From: an uncultured Phocaeicola sp. | GTDB taxonomy: Bacteria > Bacteroidota > Bacteroidia > Bacteroidales > Bacteroidaceae | Assembly (NCBI GenBank): GCA_944320135.1 | Contig: CALUGI010000005.1 | Coordinates: 59,379-123,378, forward strand | DNA: 64,000 bases | Direction: 5' to 3' | Shown: positions 26,533 to 35,504 of the stretch, in pieces | Layout of the letters: the number at the start of each line of letters is the position of its first letter | Position numbering within the stretch: position 1 is the stretch's first letter | Made by a program: the position numbers and the translations under genes | Notes under the pieces: generated by a model | What the model was told of the DNA's origin: nothing | Database searches by the model: none | The model's input: only the letters and a program-made list of their open reading frames with translations

Positions 26533-27048
26533 ATGAGAAGCTCATCTGACGCATTGAATCTGTTGGTCGACCGGACCTACCGCGAATGCCGCGAGGCGGT
26601 CTACCGTTACATCCTTAAAAGACTGGAATGCGAAGCAGATTCTGAAGACCTGACGCAAGACGCTTTCCTCCGGCTGCTCGACTACGGCAGGCTGCTGAGG
26701 GAAGACACCGTGCGCCACTTTCTCTTTGCTATCGTGCGAAACTTGGTGACCGACTGGCTGCGCCGTCACTACAAGCGGCAGGAAGTTTCTTCTTATCTGA
26801 TGGAGGGACTTCCCAAGGCGGTGTGCGACACGGAAAGCCAGGTCATAGCCGACGACATCCTCCGCTTGGAAATGAAGAAGGTGGAGACGCTCTCCAAAAA
26901 GTGCCGTGCAATCTACATGATGTCGCGCTTTGAGGAAATGACGGCCGACGAGATAGCGGAACAGATGAACGTGTCGAAGCGCACGGTGGAAGGGCATATC
27001 CTTTTCGGCCGCCGCCGCGTGCGCGAATACATCAGGCAGTGCATGTAA
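26533..27048 (+). CDS. ECF-type RNA polymerase sigma factor
   Basis: 171 residues with sigma region 2 (EDLTQDAFLRLLDYGRLL and HFLFAIVRNLVTDWLRRHYK) and region 4 (EEMTADEIAEQMNVSKRTVEGHI, a helix-turn-helix). It should direct RNA polymerase to the SusC/SusD genes 33 bases downstream. ECF factors in Bacteroidetes glycan loci are usually paired with a FecR-like anti-sigma gene between sigma and SusC; here none is present. Control must come from an anti-sigma elsewhere or from transcriptional regulation of the sigma gene itself. Confidence 0.92.
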   Translation: MRSSSDALNLLVDRTYRECREAVYRYILKRLECEADSEDLTQDAFLRLLDYGRLLREDTVRHFLFAIVRNLVTDWLRRHYKRQEVSSYLMEGLPKAVCDTESQVIADDILRLEMKKVETLSKKCRAIYMMSRFEEMTADEIAEQMNVSKRTVEGHILFGRRRVREYIRQCM

Positions 27049-27081
27049 ACAAACGAAGAACCACATAATAAATTTAATTGT

Positions 27082-30000
27082 ATGAAAAATGATTTGTTAG
27101 TCTTTTCGTCCAAGAGACTGCTTTTTTCTGCGGCTGTGGCTTCTGCCGTGCTGGCGGGAGGCGCTTTGCCGGCATACGCCGAGGCGCCTCATGCGCAGGC
27201 AGTCATGCAGAAAACAACGGTGAAGGGACAAGTGTTCGACCCCTCCGGGTTGACGGTAATCGGCGCCAGCGTGGTGGAGAAAGGAACCACCAACGCCGTG
27301 ATAACCGACATGGACGGTAACTTTACGCTGAATGTTTCGTCTCCCAAGGCGACGATTGTCATTTCGTATATCGGCTATCAGAATCTGGAAGTGCCGGCCA
27401 CGGGCCGAGACTTGAGCCATCTTACGCTGAAGGAAGACAGCGAAGTGCTGGACGAGGTAGTCGTAGTCGGCTACGGCGTGCAGAAGAAAACCACGCTGAC
27501 CGGCGCCATCGACCAGGTGGACGAGAAAGTGTTCGAGAGCCGTGCCGTGACCAACGTCGGTCTGGCCTTGCAGGGACAGACTCCGGGCTTGACCGTGACG
27601 CGTTCTTCTTCACGTCCGGGTAACGAAGGTCTTAACTTTCAGATTCGAGGCGCCACGTCAGTCAACGGCGGTTCTCCGCTGATTGTCATCGACGGCGTGC
27701 CTGCCATCAACTCCACCTCTTTCCAGAACCTGAACCCCGACGACATCGAAACCATCAGCGTGCTGAAAGACGGTTCGGCCTCTATCTACGGTGCGAAGGC
27801 GGCCAACGGCGTCATCCTCGTGACCACCAAGAAAGGAAAGGGCAAAGTGACCGTGAACTACGACTTCAACCTGCGTTTCGCGACTACGGGTATCACCTCT
27901 TTCTCTCCGAGTATGCAGGAATACGCCACGGTGTGGCTGGAGGCTAACAAGGAAGAAACCATACCGAACTGGTGGGGATGGCTGAACAAGGAGAACCTCG
28001 AACTGATGCAGTCGGGCTACGAGGGCATCTATACCATCAACCATCAGGAGTGGGGCGACAAGATATTCCTCGGAAACGCGAACCGTCTGGAAGAAATGTT
28101 CCGCACCCGCTTCTCCTACCAGCACAACCTGAGCGTGTCCGGTTCGACCGAAAAGAGCGATTATCGTATCTCGGCCATGTATTCCGACAATCAAGGCAAC
28201 CTTGCCACCGCGTATGACGGACAGAAGCAGCTCAACCTCCGTTTGAACTACGGCCTGCAGCTGACCGACTGGTTCCGCTTGGAGACTTCGGCCAGCATGA
28301 TCAAGACGGATACTTCTTCGCCTTCGTCGGGTCTGGACAATACGCTGTACGGCAACGAGCCGCCGCTCTTCCCCGCCAAGAACCCTTACGGGCAATGGTA
28401 TGCCGACTACGGAACGGTGGGCGACCGCCAGCCGGCAGCTGCAACGGCTGAAGGCGGACGCGACAACAAGACGAACCTTACGACTCGTGTCGACCTGAAG
28501 GCTTTGGTGGACATCTGGAAAGGGATTTCGTTTGAGGGAATGATGTCGTTCCAGAACGAAGAATACCGCCGCGACCGCTGGGTGACTCCGGTACAGACCT
28601 ACGACTGGTTCGGCAATCCGGCGCGAGAAATCGTCAACAACACGATACCGGTGCTGATTTACCCCACCAATCCGTTGAACATCAAGGCGGAAAACAATCC
28701 GGGCTACTTGAACGAAGCGAACAACATGCTTTACCAATACTATTCTGCCATCTTGCGCTACAAGAACACGTTCGCCAAAGACCACAATGTGTCGGCCATG
28801 ATTGGCATCAATGCCGAGAAGTGGAAGAGCCAGAAGCTGGCCGCCGCGCGTGCAGACTTCGAGGACGAAGGCGTGTATGACATCAATCTGGCGAGCGGAA
28901 GCCAAGGAAACCAGGGAGGCAAGACGCAGAACGGCACCTACTCGTACATCGCTCGCGTGAACTACGACTATCAGGAGAAGTATTTGCTTGAGTTGATGGG
29001 ACGTCGGGACGGCAACTCCAAGTTTGCCGAGGGACACAAGTTCCAGAACTTCGGTTCCGTATCTGTCGGTTGGGCGTTCACTCGCGAGAAGTTTCTTGAG
29101 GCCATTACTCCGGTGCTGAGCTTCGGCAAGGTGCGCTTCAACTACAGCAGTTCCGGCAACGATGCCGGACTGGGCGACTTCGACTATGTTTCGCTTGTGG
29201 GTATGGGAACCACTTATCTGGGAATGCCGGTAAACGGATTAGTGTCGAGCAGCTTCAGCGGATTGGTGAGTCTTGACCGTACTTGGGAGCGCGTGGTTCA
29301 GAAGAATATCGGCGTGGATTTGAATTTCTTCGACAACCGCTTTACTGCGACATTCGAATATTTCTGGAAAGACAACAAGGGAATGCTCTCGAACGTGACT
29401 TATCCCTCTTTGCTGGGAGGCACGGCGCCGAAGACCAACAGCGGGCATTTGAGCGTGAAAGGTTGGGAACTGACCGTGGGATGGCGCGACAACTGGAAAG
29501 GCCTTTCTTATTACGTGAACTTCAACATCAGCGACACGAAGAGTATGCTGAAAGAGCTTGAAGGGGCCGACACGTATGGAGCGGGCAAGAACGCGACCGT
29601 AAACGGATATCCGCTCAACTCTTACTTCCTGTACCGCACGGACGGATTTTTCAAAGACCAGGCTGAGGTAGACCGTTACTACGCGCTGTATAATGACGGC
29701 GGTTCGGCGCTTGCCAACATCGGGCAGGGAACGGCCGACGCCCTTCGTCCCGGTGACACGAAGCGCATCGACTTGAACGGCGACTACAAGATTACCGCCG
29801 ACGGAAGCCGCGACAGCGACCTTCAGTTCATCGGCGACGGAAATCCGCACTTCGTGTTCGGCATCAATGCCGGAATCAACTGGAAGGGAATCGACGTGAG
29901 CGCGATGTTCCAGGGAGTGGGCAAGCAGTATATCATGCGCACGGGCTGGATGGCTTATCCTTTCTATGCGCAGCATACCAACCAGAATCCGACATTCCTC

Positions 30001-30333
30001 GGACAGACTTGGACGGAAGACAATCCGAACGCGAAGTATCCGCGTCTGACTTCTCACCAGAACCGCGCTCACTGGAACTATGAGAACAACGACTTCATGC
30101 TCCAAAACAACCGCTACATCCGTCTGAAGACTTTGATTGTCGGCTATACGCTGCCGCAGGTATGGACGCGCAAGGCGAAACTCGAAAAGGTGCGCATCTA
30201 CTTTTCCGGCAACGACCTTTGGGAAGCCACAAGCATCAAAGACGGGTTTGACCCGGAAATGGGAGAAACGTCAAACAACAACGGTTATCCGTTCAGCCGC
30301 ACGTGGTCGTTCGGCGTGAACGTCACCTTATAA
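27082..30333 (+). CDS. SusC/RagA family TonB-dependent outer-membrane transporter
   Basis: 1083 residues. After a signal peptide (cut near AYAEA) comes a carboxypeptidase-regulatory-like domain (TVKGQVFDPSGLTVIGASVVEKGT). Next are the TonB-box/plug region (LDEVVVVGYGVQKKTTLTGAI; IRGATSVNGGSPLIVIDGVP) and a beta-barrel ending in a Phe-poor terminal strand (WSFGVNVTL). It imports oligosaccharides using TonB energy, capped by the SusD protein encoded three bases downstream. There is no extended N-terminal STN signalling domain, which fits the absence of an adjacent anti-sigma factor. Confidence 0.97.
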   Translation: MKNDLLVFSSKRLLFSAAVASAVLAGGALPAYAEAPHAQAVMQKTTVKGQVFDPSGLTVIGASVVEKGTTNAVITDMDGNFTLNVSSPKATIVISYIGYQNLEVPATGRDLSHLTLKEDSEVLDEVVVVGYGVQKKTTLTGAIDQVDEKVFESRAVTNVGLALQGQTPGLTVTRSSSRPGNEGLNFQIRGATSVNGGSPLIVIDGVPAINSTSFQNLNPDDIETISVLKDGSASIYGAKAANGVILVTTKKGKGKVTVNYDFNLRFATTGITSFSPSMQEYATVWLEANKEETIPNWWGWLNKENLELMQSGYEGIYTINHQEWGDKIFLGNANRLEEMFRTRFSYQHNLSVSGSTEKSDYRISAMYSDNQGNLATAYDGQKQLNLRLNYGLQLTDWFRLETSASMIKTDTSSPSSGLDNTLYGNEPPLFPAKNPYGQWYADYGTVGDRQPAAATAEGGRDNKTNLTTRVDLKALVDIWKGISFEGMMSFQNEEYRRDRWVTPVQTYDWFGNPAREIVNNTIPVLIYPTNPLNIKAENNPGYLNEANNMLYQYYSAILRYKNTFAKDHNVSAMIGINAEKWKSQKLAAARADFEDEGVYDINLASGSQGNQGGKTQNGTYSYIARVNYDYQEKYLLELMGRRDGNSKFAEGHKFQNFGSVSVGWAFTREKFLEAITPVLSFGKVRFNYSSSGNDAGLGDFDYVSLVGMGTTYLGMPVNGLVSSSFSGLVSLDRTWERVVQKNIGVDLNFFDNRFTATFEYFWKDNKGMLSNVTYPSLLGGTAPKTNSGHLSVKGWELTVGWRDNWKGLSYYVNFNISDTKSMLKELEGADTYGAGKNATVNGYPLNSYFLYRTDGFFKDQAEVDRYYALYNDGGSALANIGQGTADALRPGDTKRIDLNGDYKITADGSRDSDLQFIGDGNPHFVFGINAGINWKGIDVSAMFQGVGKQYIMRTGWMAYPFYAQHTNQNPTFLGQTWTEDNPNAKYPRLTSHQNRAHWNYENNDFMLQNNRYIRLKTLIVGYTLPQVWTRKAKLEKVRIYFSGNDLWEATSIKDGFDPEMGETSNNNGYPFSRTWSFGVNVTL

Positions 30334-30336
30334 CAA

Positions 30337-32130
30337 ATGAAACAATCGCTTACGTATATGAAAAAGAAAATATTATATATCGCAGCTTGTGCCGGCATGA
30401 TGGGGATGGCTTCGTGTCAGGACACGTTCCTCGACCTTGAGCCGCTGGACTCGAAGACCGATGTGGTTTATTTCAAGACTCCGGCGCAGTTCGAAGAATA
30501 TTCTCTCGGCCTGTACAATCAGTTGCTCGGCTGGCAGTGCCGTTACGGTTCCATCTGGGAGCATTTCGACTGCTCTACCGACCTTTCCACTTATTTCAAT
30601 TACAGCAGTGACCTCGGTTTCGGGCGTATCATGGTGGGCACGGACGACGGCTATTGGGACAACTGCTACGCCAACATCCGTGCGGTGAACATGCTGTTCC
30701 AGAAGGCCGGGGAATACGGCGGCGCGCAGGAAGACATTGCCCAGTCGTTGGGAGAGGGCTATTTCTTCCGTGCCTACTCTTATTTCTGGCTGCTCCAGCG
30801 TTTCGGCGGCGTGCCTATCGTGAAGGCCGTACTTGATGTAGACTCTCCGGAACTGCGTTCTGCAAGAAGCAGCCGCTATGAAGTGGTCGATTTGATTCTT
30901 TCCGATTTGGACCAGGCCATCGCCATGCTTCCTGCTGAAGCGAACATTCCTTCCGATGAAAAAGGGCGCATCAGCAGCGGCGGCGCGAAAGCCTTCAAAG
31001 CCCGCGTGCTTTTGTATGAAGCGTCGTGGCGCAAGTACAACAACACGGCGAAGGATTTCGAAGGTTCCGCAGGCCCTGCTTCCGACCAGGTGGAAACGTT
31101 TTTGGATGAGGTCATTGCGCTGTGTCAGGACGTGATGGGCGATGCCGCCTATTCGCTGTGGAACTACAACACCGTGTCGGCCATGCAGAACGAAAGCAGC
31201 TGCTATCTTTTCAACATAGAAGACGAAAGCAGCAATCCGGCAGGCATGGGCAAGGATACCAACCATGAGTTCATCATCTATTCGGTGTATGATAAAGACC
31301 AACGCCCGTCGAGCCTCGACTTGAACACTACGCTGAACTATATGACTCCGAGTCGCAAGCTGATTGACATGTTCGTGTGCCGGAACGGACTGCCCACTTT
31401 CTACAACGGGCAGAAGAACGCACAGTTCCAAGGCTATGCGAATCCCGGCGACGAGTTCGAGAACCGCGACTGGCGTCTGAAGTCGTACATCGGCACCCCG
31501 GCGGCAGACACGAAACTGACCGGCGGAAATGCGGGCTACTATCCCAAAAAGTTCTTGATTGGGCGCAACGCCACGAACAAGGATGCGGCGGCCAACTATC
31601 CGGTGCTCCGTCTGGCCGAAGTGTATCTGATGTATGCGGAAGCGGTGTTCGAGCGTTACGGTTCCATCACCGACGACCAGCTCAACCAATCAGTCAACAA
31701 GTTGCGTTCGCGCGCGGGCGTGGCCGGATTGACCAATGAACTGGTGTCGTCCAACGAGCTGGACATGCTGACGGAAATCCGCCGCGAGCGCACGGTAGAG
31801 CTTTATATGGAAGGTTTCCGCTTCGACGACCTGAAACGTTGGGGCATTCTTGAGGATGAACTGAACGAGTCGCGCTGCGGCATGGTGGTAGGCGAGAACG
31901 GATATGATACCTATTATAAGAAAGGCGGTGAGGCCGTTGCCGGAAACTACACTCCGAACGTCTATGTGTGGGGTGAGGAGAGCGTTCCCTGCGCTGACGG
32001 GCAGAACCACAATGCGGTGGTCATCGGAAGCAAGAGCGACATCAGCGTGTCGGAGACCGACTATCTCTATCCGATACCTCAGCGTCAGAGAGACCTGAAT
32101 CCGAATCTCGTGCAGAATCCGGGATATTGA
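30337..32130 (+). CDS. SusD/RagB family nutrient-binding lipoprotein
   Basis: 597 residues from 30337, or 590 from the ATG at 30358, which gives a cleaner lipoprotein signal (MKKKILYIAACAGMMGMASC). It has the helical TPR-like SusD fold with typical motifs: GEGYFFRAYSYFWLLQRFGGVPI near the N-terminus and EIRRERTVELYMEGFRFDDLKRWG near the C-terminus. It forms the lid of the SusC transporter at the cell surface and binds the glycan. Co-translated with SusC. Confidence 0.96.
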   Translation: MKQSLTYMKKKILYIAACAGMMGMASCQDTFLDLEPLDSKTDVVYFKTPAQFEEYSLGLYNQLLGWQCRYGSIWEHFDCSTDLSTYFNYSSDLGFGRIMVGTDDGYWDNCYANIRAVNMLFQKAGEYGGAQEDIAQSLGEGYFFRAYSYFWLLQRFGGVPIVKAVLDVDSPELRSARSSRYEVVDLILSDLDQAIAMLPAEANIPSDEKGRISSGGAKAFKARVLLYEASWRKYNNTAKDFEGSAGPASDQVETFLDEVIALCQDVMGDAAYSLWNYNTVSAMQNESSCYLFNIEDESSNPAGMGKDTNHEFIIYSVYDKDQRPSSLDLNTTLNYMTPSRKLIDMFVCRNGLPTFYNGQKNAQFQGYANPGDEFENRDWRLKSYIGTPAADTKLTGGNAGYYPKKFLIGRNATNKDAAANYPVLRLAEVYLMYAEAVFERYGSITDDQLNQSVNKLRSRAGVAGLTNELVSSNELDMLTEIRRERTVELYMEGFRFDDLKRWGILEDELNESRCGMVVGENGYDTYYKKGGEAVAGNYTPNVYVWGEESVPCADGQNHNAVVIGSKSDISVSETDYLYPIPQRQRDLNPNLVQNPGY

Positions 32131-32157
32131 TACGATAACGATTAAAAGCAGAAAGAC

Positions 32158-33372
32158 ATGAAACATATAATGAAAAGCAGTTTGAACCTGCTGATGGCGG
32201 CAGCGCTTGCGGCGTTCGGTTCCGGATGCGAAAAGGACGCGGCTTTCAAGCAATACGTGTATCCCGTCCCTTCCATCACGGAGTTCTATCCCGCATCGGG
32301 ATATGCAGGTTCGCAGGTGGCCATTTCCGGAACGGAATTCGGCGACCAGATTGAAGCCGTCGGAGTGACGTTCGGCGGCGTGGAGGTGGAAAACATCCTT
32401 TCATGCACCAACAACCGCATCATCGTGCAGCTTCCGGAAGGCGCGCAGAGCGGCAAGATCGGGCTGAAAGTGTGGAACCATGAGACGGAATCGGCCGGCG
32501 AGTTTACCGTGATACCGACTCCTGTCATCGCTTCCGTCGTTTCAGACCATCCGGCAGGCGAACTTTTCGCTGCGGCAGGCAATAGCATAACGATTACGGG
32601 AAGCAACTTCGGAGGCGATCCGGCAAACGTGAGCGTCACGATACAGGGGCTGGAGAACGACGTGCCCGTTACCCCCACCGAAGTGACGGAAACGGAAATC
32701 AAGTTTACCCTCCCGGCCGACTATAGCGAAGACGGGGGCACGATTCTTCTGAATATCGGCGGTTACGAACTGGAAGCGCAAAGTTCCTTGATCAATCCGG
32801 ATGCGGAAGGAGACGTGACCGGGCTGTTCCTGAAGAACTACAAACAGCCGTTCCTGAGTACAGGCGACAGCGAATGGGGCACAGGTCTTTCCTGGATTAC
32901 TTCAAGCGGCTTTGGCGCTTGCATCCAGACCAATTCGGACTATCCGCAGGGTGTGTTGGGCATTCAGACAGGTTGGGGGCAAGGCACCAAGATGGACGCT
33001 TTGCTTTACCAGATTGCCACGTTGCCTAAAGGCGAATACACCTTCACGGTAAACGTCGTAGAGAACGTGAAGGAAAGCGGAACCTATGGCGTAGCCTTTG
33101 TCGTTGTAGAAGGCGTGCAGATTCCGTTGTTCAACAAAGAGGAAAGCAACGGAAACACCAACGGCGTAAAGCAGTGTACTTATAACCCTGTGCCGGACGA
33201 AGTGTTGGCATGGAAGCAAATAACGTCTCCTACGATTTCTGAGCCGGTTCAGTATACATGCTCTTGTACGTTGGCCGACACCAAAGAAGTGGCAATAGGC
33301 TTTGTGTCTAAAATGAAAGGCACAAATACCGTGAAGATGTCTGAAATCAAGATAGAAAGAAGTAAGAACTAA
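32158..33372 (+). CDS. IPT/TIG-domain surface glycan-binding lipoprotein
   Basis: 404 residues with a lipoprotein signal ending FGSGC. Two immunoglobulin-like IPT/TIG domains follow (PSITEFYPASGYAGSQVAISGTEFG and a second around NSITITGSNFGG). The C-terminal part begins LFLKNYKQPF and ends MSEIKIERSKN, which resembles DUF5013, a likely carbohydrate-binding module. Its position after SusD is that of SusE/SusF-type surface binding proteins. The ligand is unknown. It is paired with a longer protein of the same design encoded 12 bases downstream. Confidence 0.85.
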   Translation: MKHIMKSSLNLLMAAALAAFGSGCEKDAAFKQYVYPVPSITEFYPASGYAGSQVAISGTEFGDQIEAVGVTFGGVEVENILSCTNNRIIVQLPEGAQSGKIGLKVWNHETESAGEFTVIPTPVIASVVSDHPAGELFAAAGNSITITGSNFGGDPANVSVTIQGLENDVPVTPTEVTETEIKFTLPADYSEDGGTILLNIGGYELEAQSSLINPDAEGDVTGLFLKNYKQPFLSTGDSEWGTGLSWITSSGFGACIQTNSDYPQGVLGIQTGWGQGTKMDALLYQIATLPKGEYTFTVNVVENVKESGTYGVAFVVVEGVQIPLFNKEESNGNTNGVKQCTYNPVPDEVLAWKQITSPTISEPVQYTCSCTLADTKEVAIGFVSKMKGTNTVKMSEIKIERSKN

Positions 33373-33384
33373 AAGGACTGTGTC

Positions 33385-35394
33385 ATGAAGAAGATATATT
33401 ATTTGATGTGTCTGTTGCCGCTGGCGTCCCTCGTGTCAGCGTGCGATGACGAGGATGTGGAAGTGGTGCAGCTCCACTATCTCGAAACTCCGGCGGTGTC
33501 GGTGGAAGGCATTTCTCCGGAATACGGATATCCGGGCGACCAGTTCACCGTCACCGGAACCAATTTTGGCGGGGGGGTGGACTTCGTGAAGGTGTTTATC
33601 GGCGAGAACGAAGCGGAAGTGCTCACGTGCAGCGACACGCAGATCAAGGCCGTTGTGCCCGACGATGCTACTACGGGCTGGATTTCCGTGCAATACATGG
33701 GGCAGGAAGTGCCTTCCGACCTGATGTACCGCGTGATGGGCAAGCCCTCCGTCGAGATGATGAAGCCTGTTTTCGGGGAAGGAACGGATATGTTTGTTTG
33801 GGCTTTTGCCGGAGGTGAGGTTACTTTCTTGGGAGCGGAGTTAGGCGGAAGCGAGGACGATATTGACGTGCGTTTCGGCAAGTCGTCTGTATCTGCCGAG
33901 ATCGTTTCTTGGTCGGAGAACGAGTTTACGGTGAAAGTTCCGGAAGATGCCACTTCAGGCGATATCGCTTTGACTATCGGAAGCCAGCAGGTGAACGTCC
34001 CTGGCGACACTCAAGGGAAAGAGGTGTTCCGCTTGGTTCAGCACGCTGAGGTGAGCAAGGTTACTCCGGCTCAAGGATATAAAGGAAGCGAGATTACATT
34101 GAGCGGTATTGGCTTGGCCGATGCCACGAGCGTGACGTTCGGCGGAAAGCAAGGGACGATTGAGTCTGTCGTGCGTGCCGGAGCAGCATTGGAAGGCGGA
34201 GAAACCGCGACAGAGGACATGCTCGTAGTGACCGTTCCGAATGACTTGGTTGAGAGTGAAGAATACAGCATCAGTATCGCAACGCCGTTTGAAACGGCGG
34301 AAGGACTTGCCGAGTTTACTGTATCTCCTGATGCGACCGACTTTAAGGCCGGAACGGACGGAGAGAACGGTTTGGGCTATGTAGGAAACCGGATAACCAT
34401 TTCAGGCAAGAACATGCCTGCCGATACGGAGACGATGCAGGTGCTTTTCGGTGACAAGGAAGCCGAAATTGTAAGCTACGACGTTGAGAAAGGTGAACTG
34501 ACTGTGGTTGTTCCGGCGGAAGCGGAAGTGGGAACAGGCAAAGCAATTTCTCTTGTGTATGCGGGTAGGACGTTTGAAGTAAGCAAGCAGTTTGAAGTCA
34601 AGTCGGCTCCTGTCATTGAGTATAGTGATGCGGCTGTCTTTGCAGGAGAAAAGATGTTGATTAAAGGTATATACTTGGATGCGTTGGAGTTGGATTTGAC
34701 ATTCGGAGATGAGCCTATCTCATCTGTCGCAAATGACGGCACTCAACTTTCGTTTACTGTGCCTGATACATATACTGAAAAGGCGGAGAATGTTGTCGTA
34801 AGGCTGGATTATGGCAATGCTATCGCGCCTTATGAATTGAAGGTGGATGTGATTCCGAATGAAACGGATATTACGCAGTATATCTTGCAGAACTATAAAT
34901 CTTCATTTGAGATTGAAGGAACGGCTTTGAAAGGATGGAGTATGGGAGACGGCTACGACAATGGCAATCCTTATTATTGGGATGAAGAAAGTGGAGAGTA
35001 TTGGTTGGCATTGAATGGTAAAGACAAAACTTGGAGAGCGTCTTTATATCAATCTTCTAAGCTGCCGAGAGGAAAGTATCAGTTCAGCATAGTATCATGC
35101 GGTGCGGAACCGGCTGGCTCTGGGCGCAATGTGGTCCTTTTTGCGGTGTTGGAAGGCGCCAATACTGTTTTCCCGGAACTTTCGGATAATCCCCAGCCTG
35201 ATAAATTTGTGAACGTAGGAGATGTGGCCATATTAGGACAAGCTAATATTAAAAAGGATATGCCAAATGGAACCCAAACATGTATTGTAACGTTGGATGA
35301 GTCTGTTGATGTGACTGTCGGTTTTGCATTTATGTTGGCTCCGGGTAGATATCAGCATATCTCCGAAATCAAGATAGAAAAAGTGGCGAACTAA
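33385..35394 (+). CDS. Long IPT/TIG-repeat surface glycan-binding lipoprotein
   Basis: 669 residues with a lipoprotein signal (SLVSAC). At least four tandem IPT/TIG domains are visible, each with a GYPGDQFTVTGTNFGG-like opening, extending the C-terminal module away from the membrane. The C-terminal DUF5013-like module starts near YILQNYKSSFEI and ends ISEIKIEKVAN, matching the ending of the preceding protein. A G7 run occurs at 33571-33577. The 3' third, from about 34600, is clearly AT-richer than the 5' part. Confidence 0.85.
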   Translation: MKKIYYLMCLLPLASLVSACDDEDVEVVQLHYLETPAVSVEGISPEYGYPGDQFTVTGTNFGGGVDFVKVFIGENEAEVLTCSDTQIKAVVPDDATTGWISVQYMGQEVPSDLMYRVMGKPSVEMMKPVFGEGTDMFVWAFAGGEVTFLGAELGGSEDDIDVRFGKSSVSAEIVSWSENEFTVKVPEDATSGDIALTIGSQQVNVPGDTQGKEVFRLVQHAEVSKVTPAQGYKGSEITLSGIGLADATSVTFGGKQGTIESVVRAGAALEGGETATEDMLVVTVPNDLVESEEYSISIATPFETAEGLAEFTVSPDATDFKAGTDGENGLGYVGNRITISGKNMPADTETMQVLFGDKEAEIVSYDVEKGELTVVVPAEAEVGTGKAISLVYAGRTFEVSKQFEVKSAPVIEYSDAAVFAGEKMLIKGIYLDALELDLTFGDEPISSVANDGTQLSFTVPDTYTEKAENVVVRLDYGNAIAPYELKVDVIPNETDITQYILQNYKSSFEIEGTALKGWSMGDGYDNGNPYYWDEESGEYWLALNGKDKTWRASLYQSSKLPRGKYQFSIVSCGAEPAGSGRNVVLFAVLEGANTVFPELSDNPQPDKFVNVGDVAILGQANIKKDMPNGTQTCIVTLDESVDVTVGFAFMLAPGRYQHISEIKIEKVAN

Positions 35395-35403
35395 ACATTT
35401 TGT

Positions 35404-35479
35404 AGTGTAGGGGTGTATCGCATACGCCCGGAAACATTCGCATGGACGCATTCAGGCGTATGCGATACGCCCCTACACT
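35404..35479. repeat. Palindromic repeat, 25-base arms
   Basis: Arms 35404-35428 and 35455-35479 (start AGTGTAGGGGTGTATCGC) pair with one G-T type difference. The core is shared with the palindrome at 26314-26392. It lies between the second IPT gene and the lyase gene, so it would form a hairpin inside the operon transcript. Confidence 0.9.
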
Positions 35480-35504
35480 GGTGAAAACTAAAAAAGAAAC
35501 GATT

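Noticed and set aside
33571-33577. G7 run as a phase-variation switch of the IPT protein
   Set aside because: The reading frame is intact, the run encodes Gly-Gly-Val in a normal domain position, and there is no second-allele evidence.
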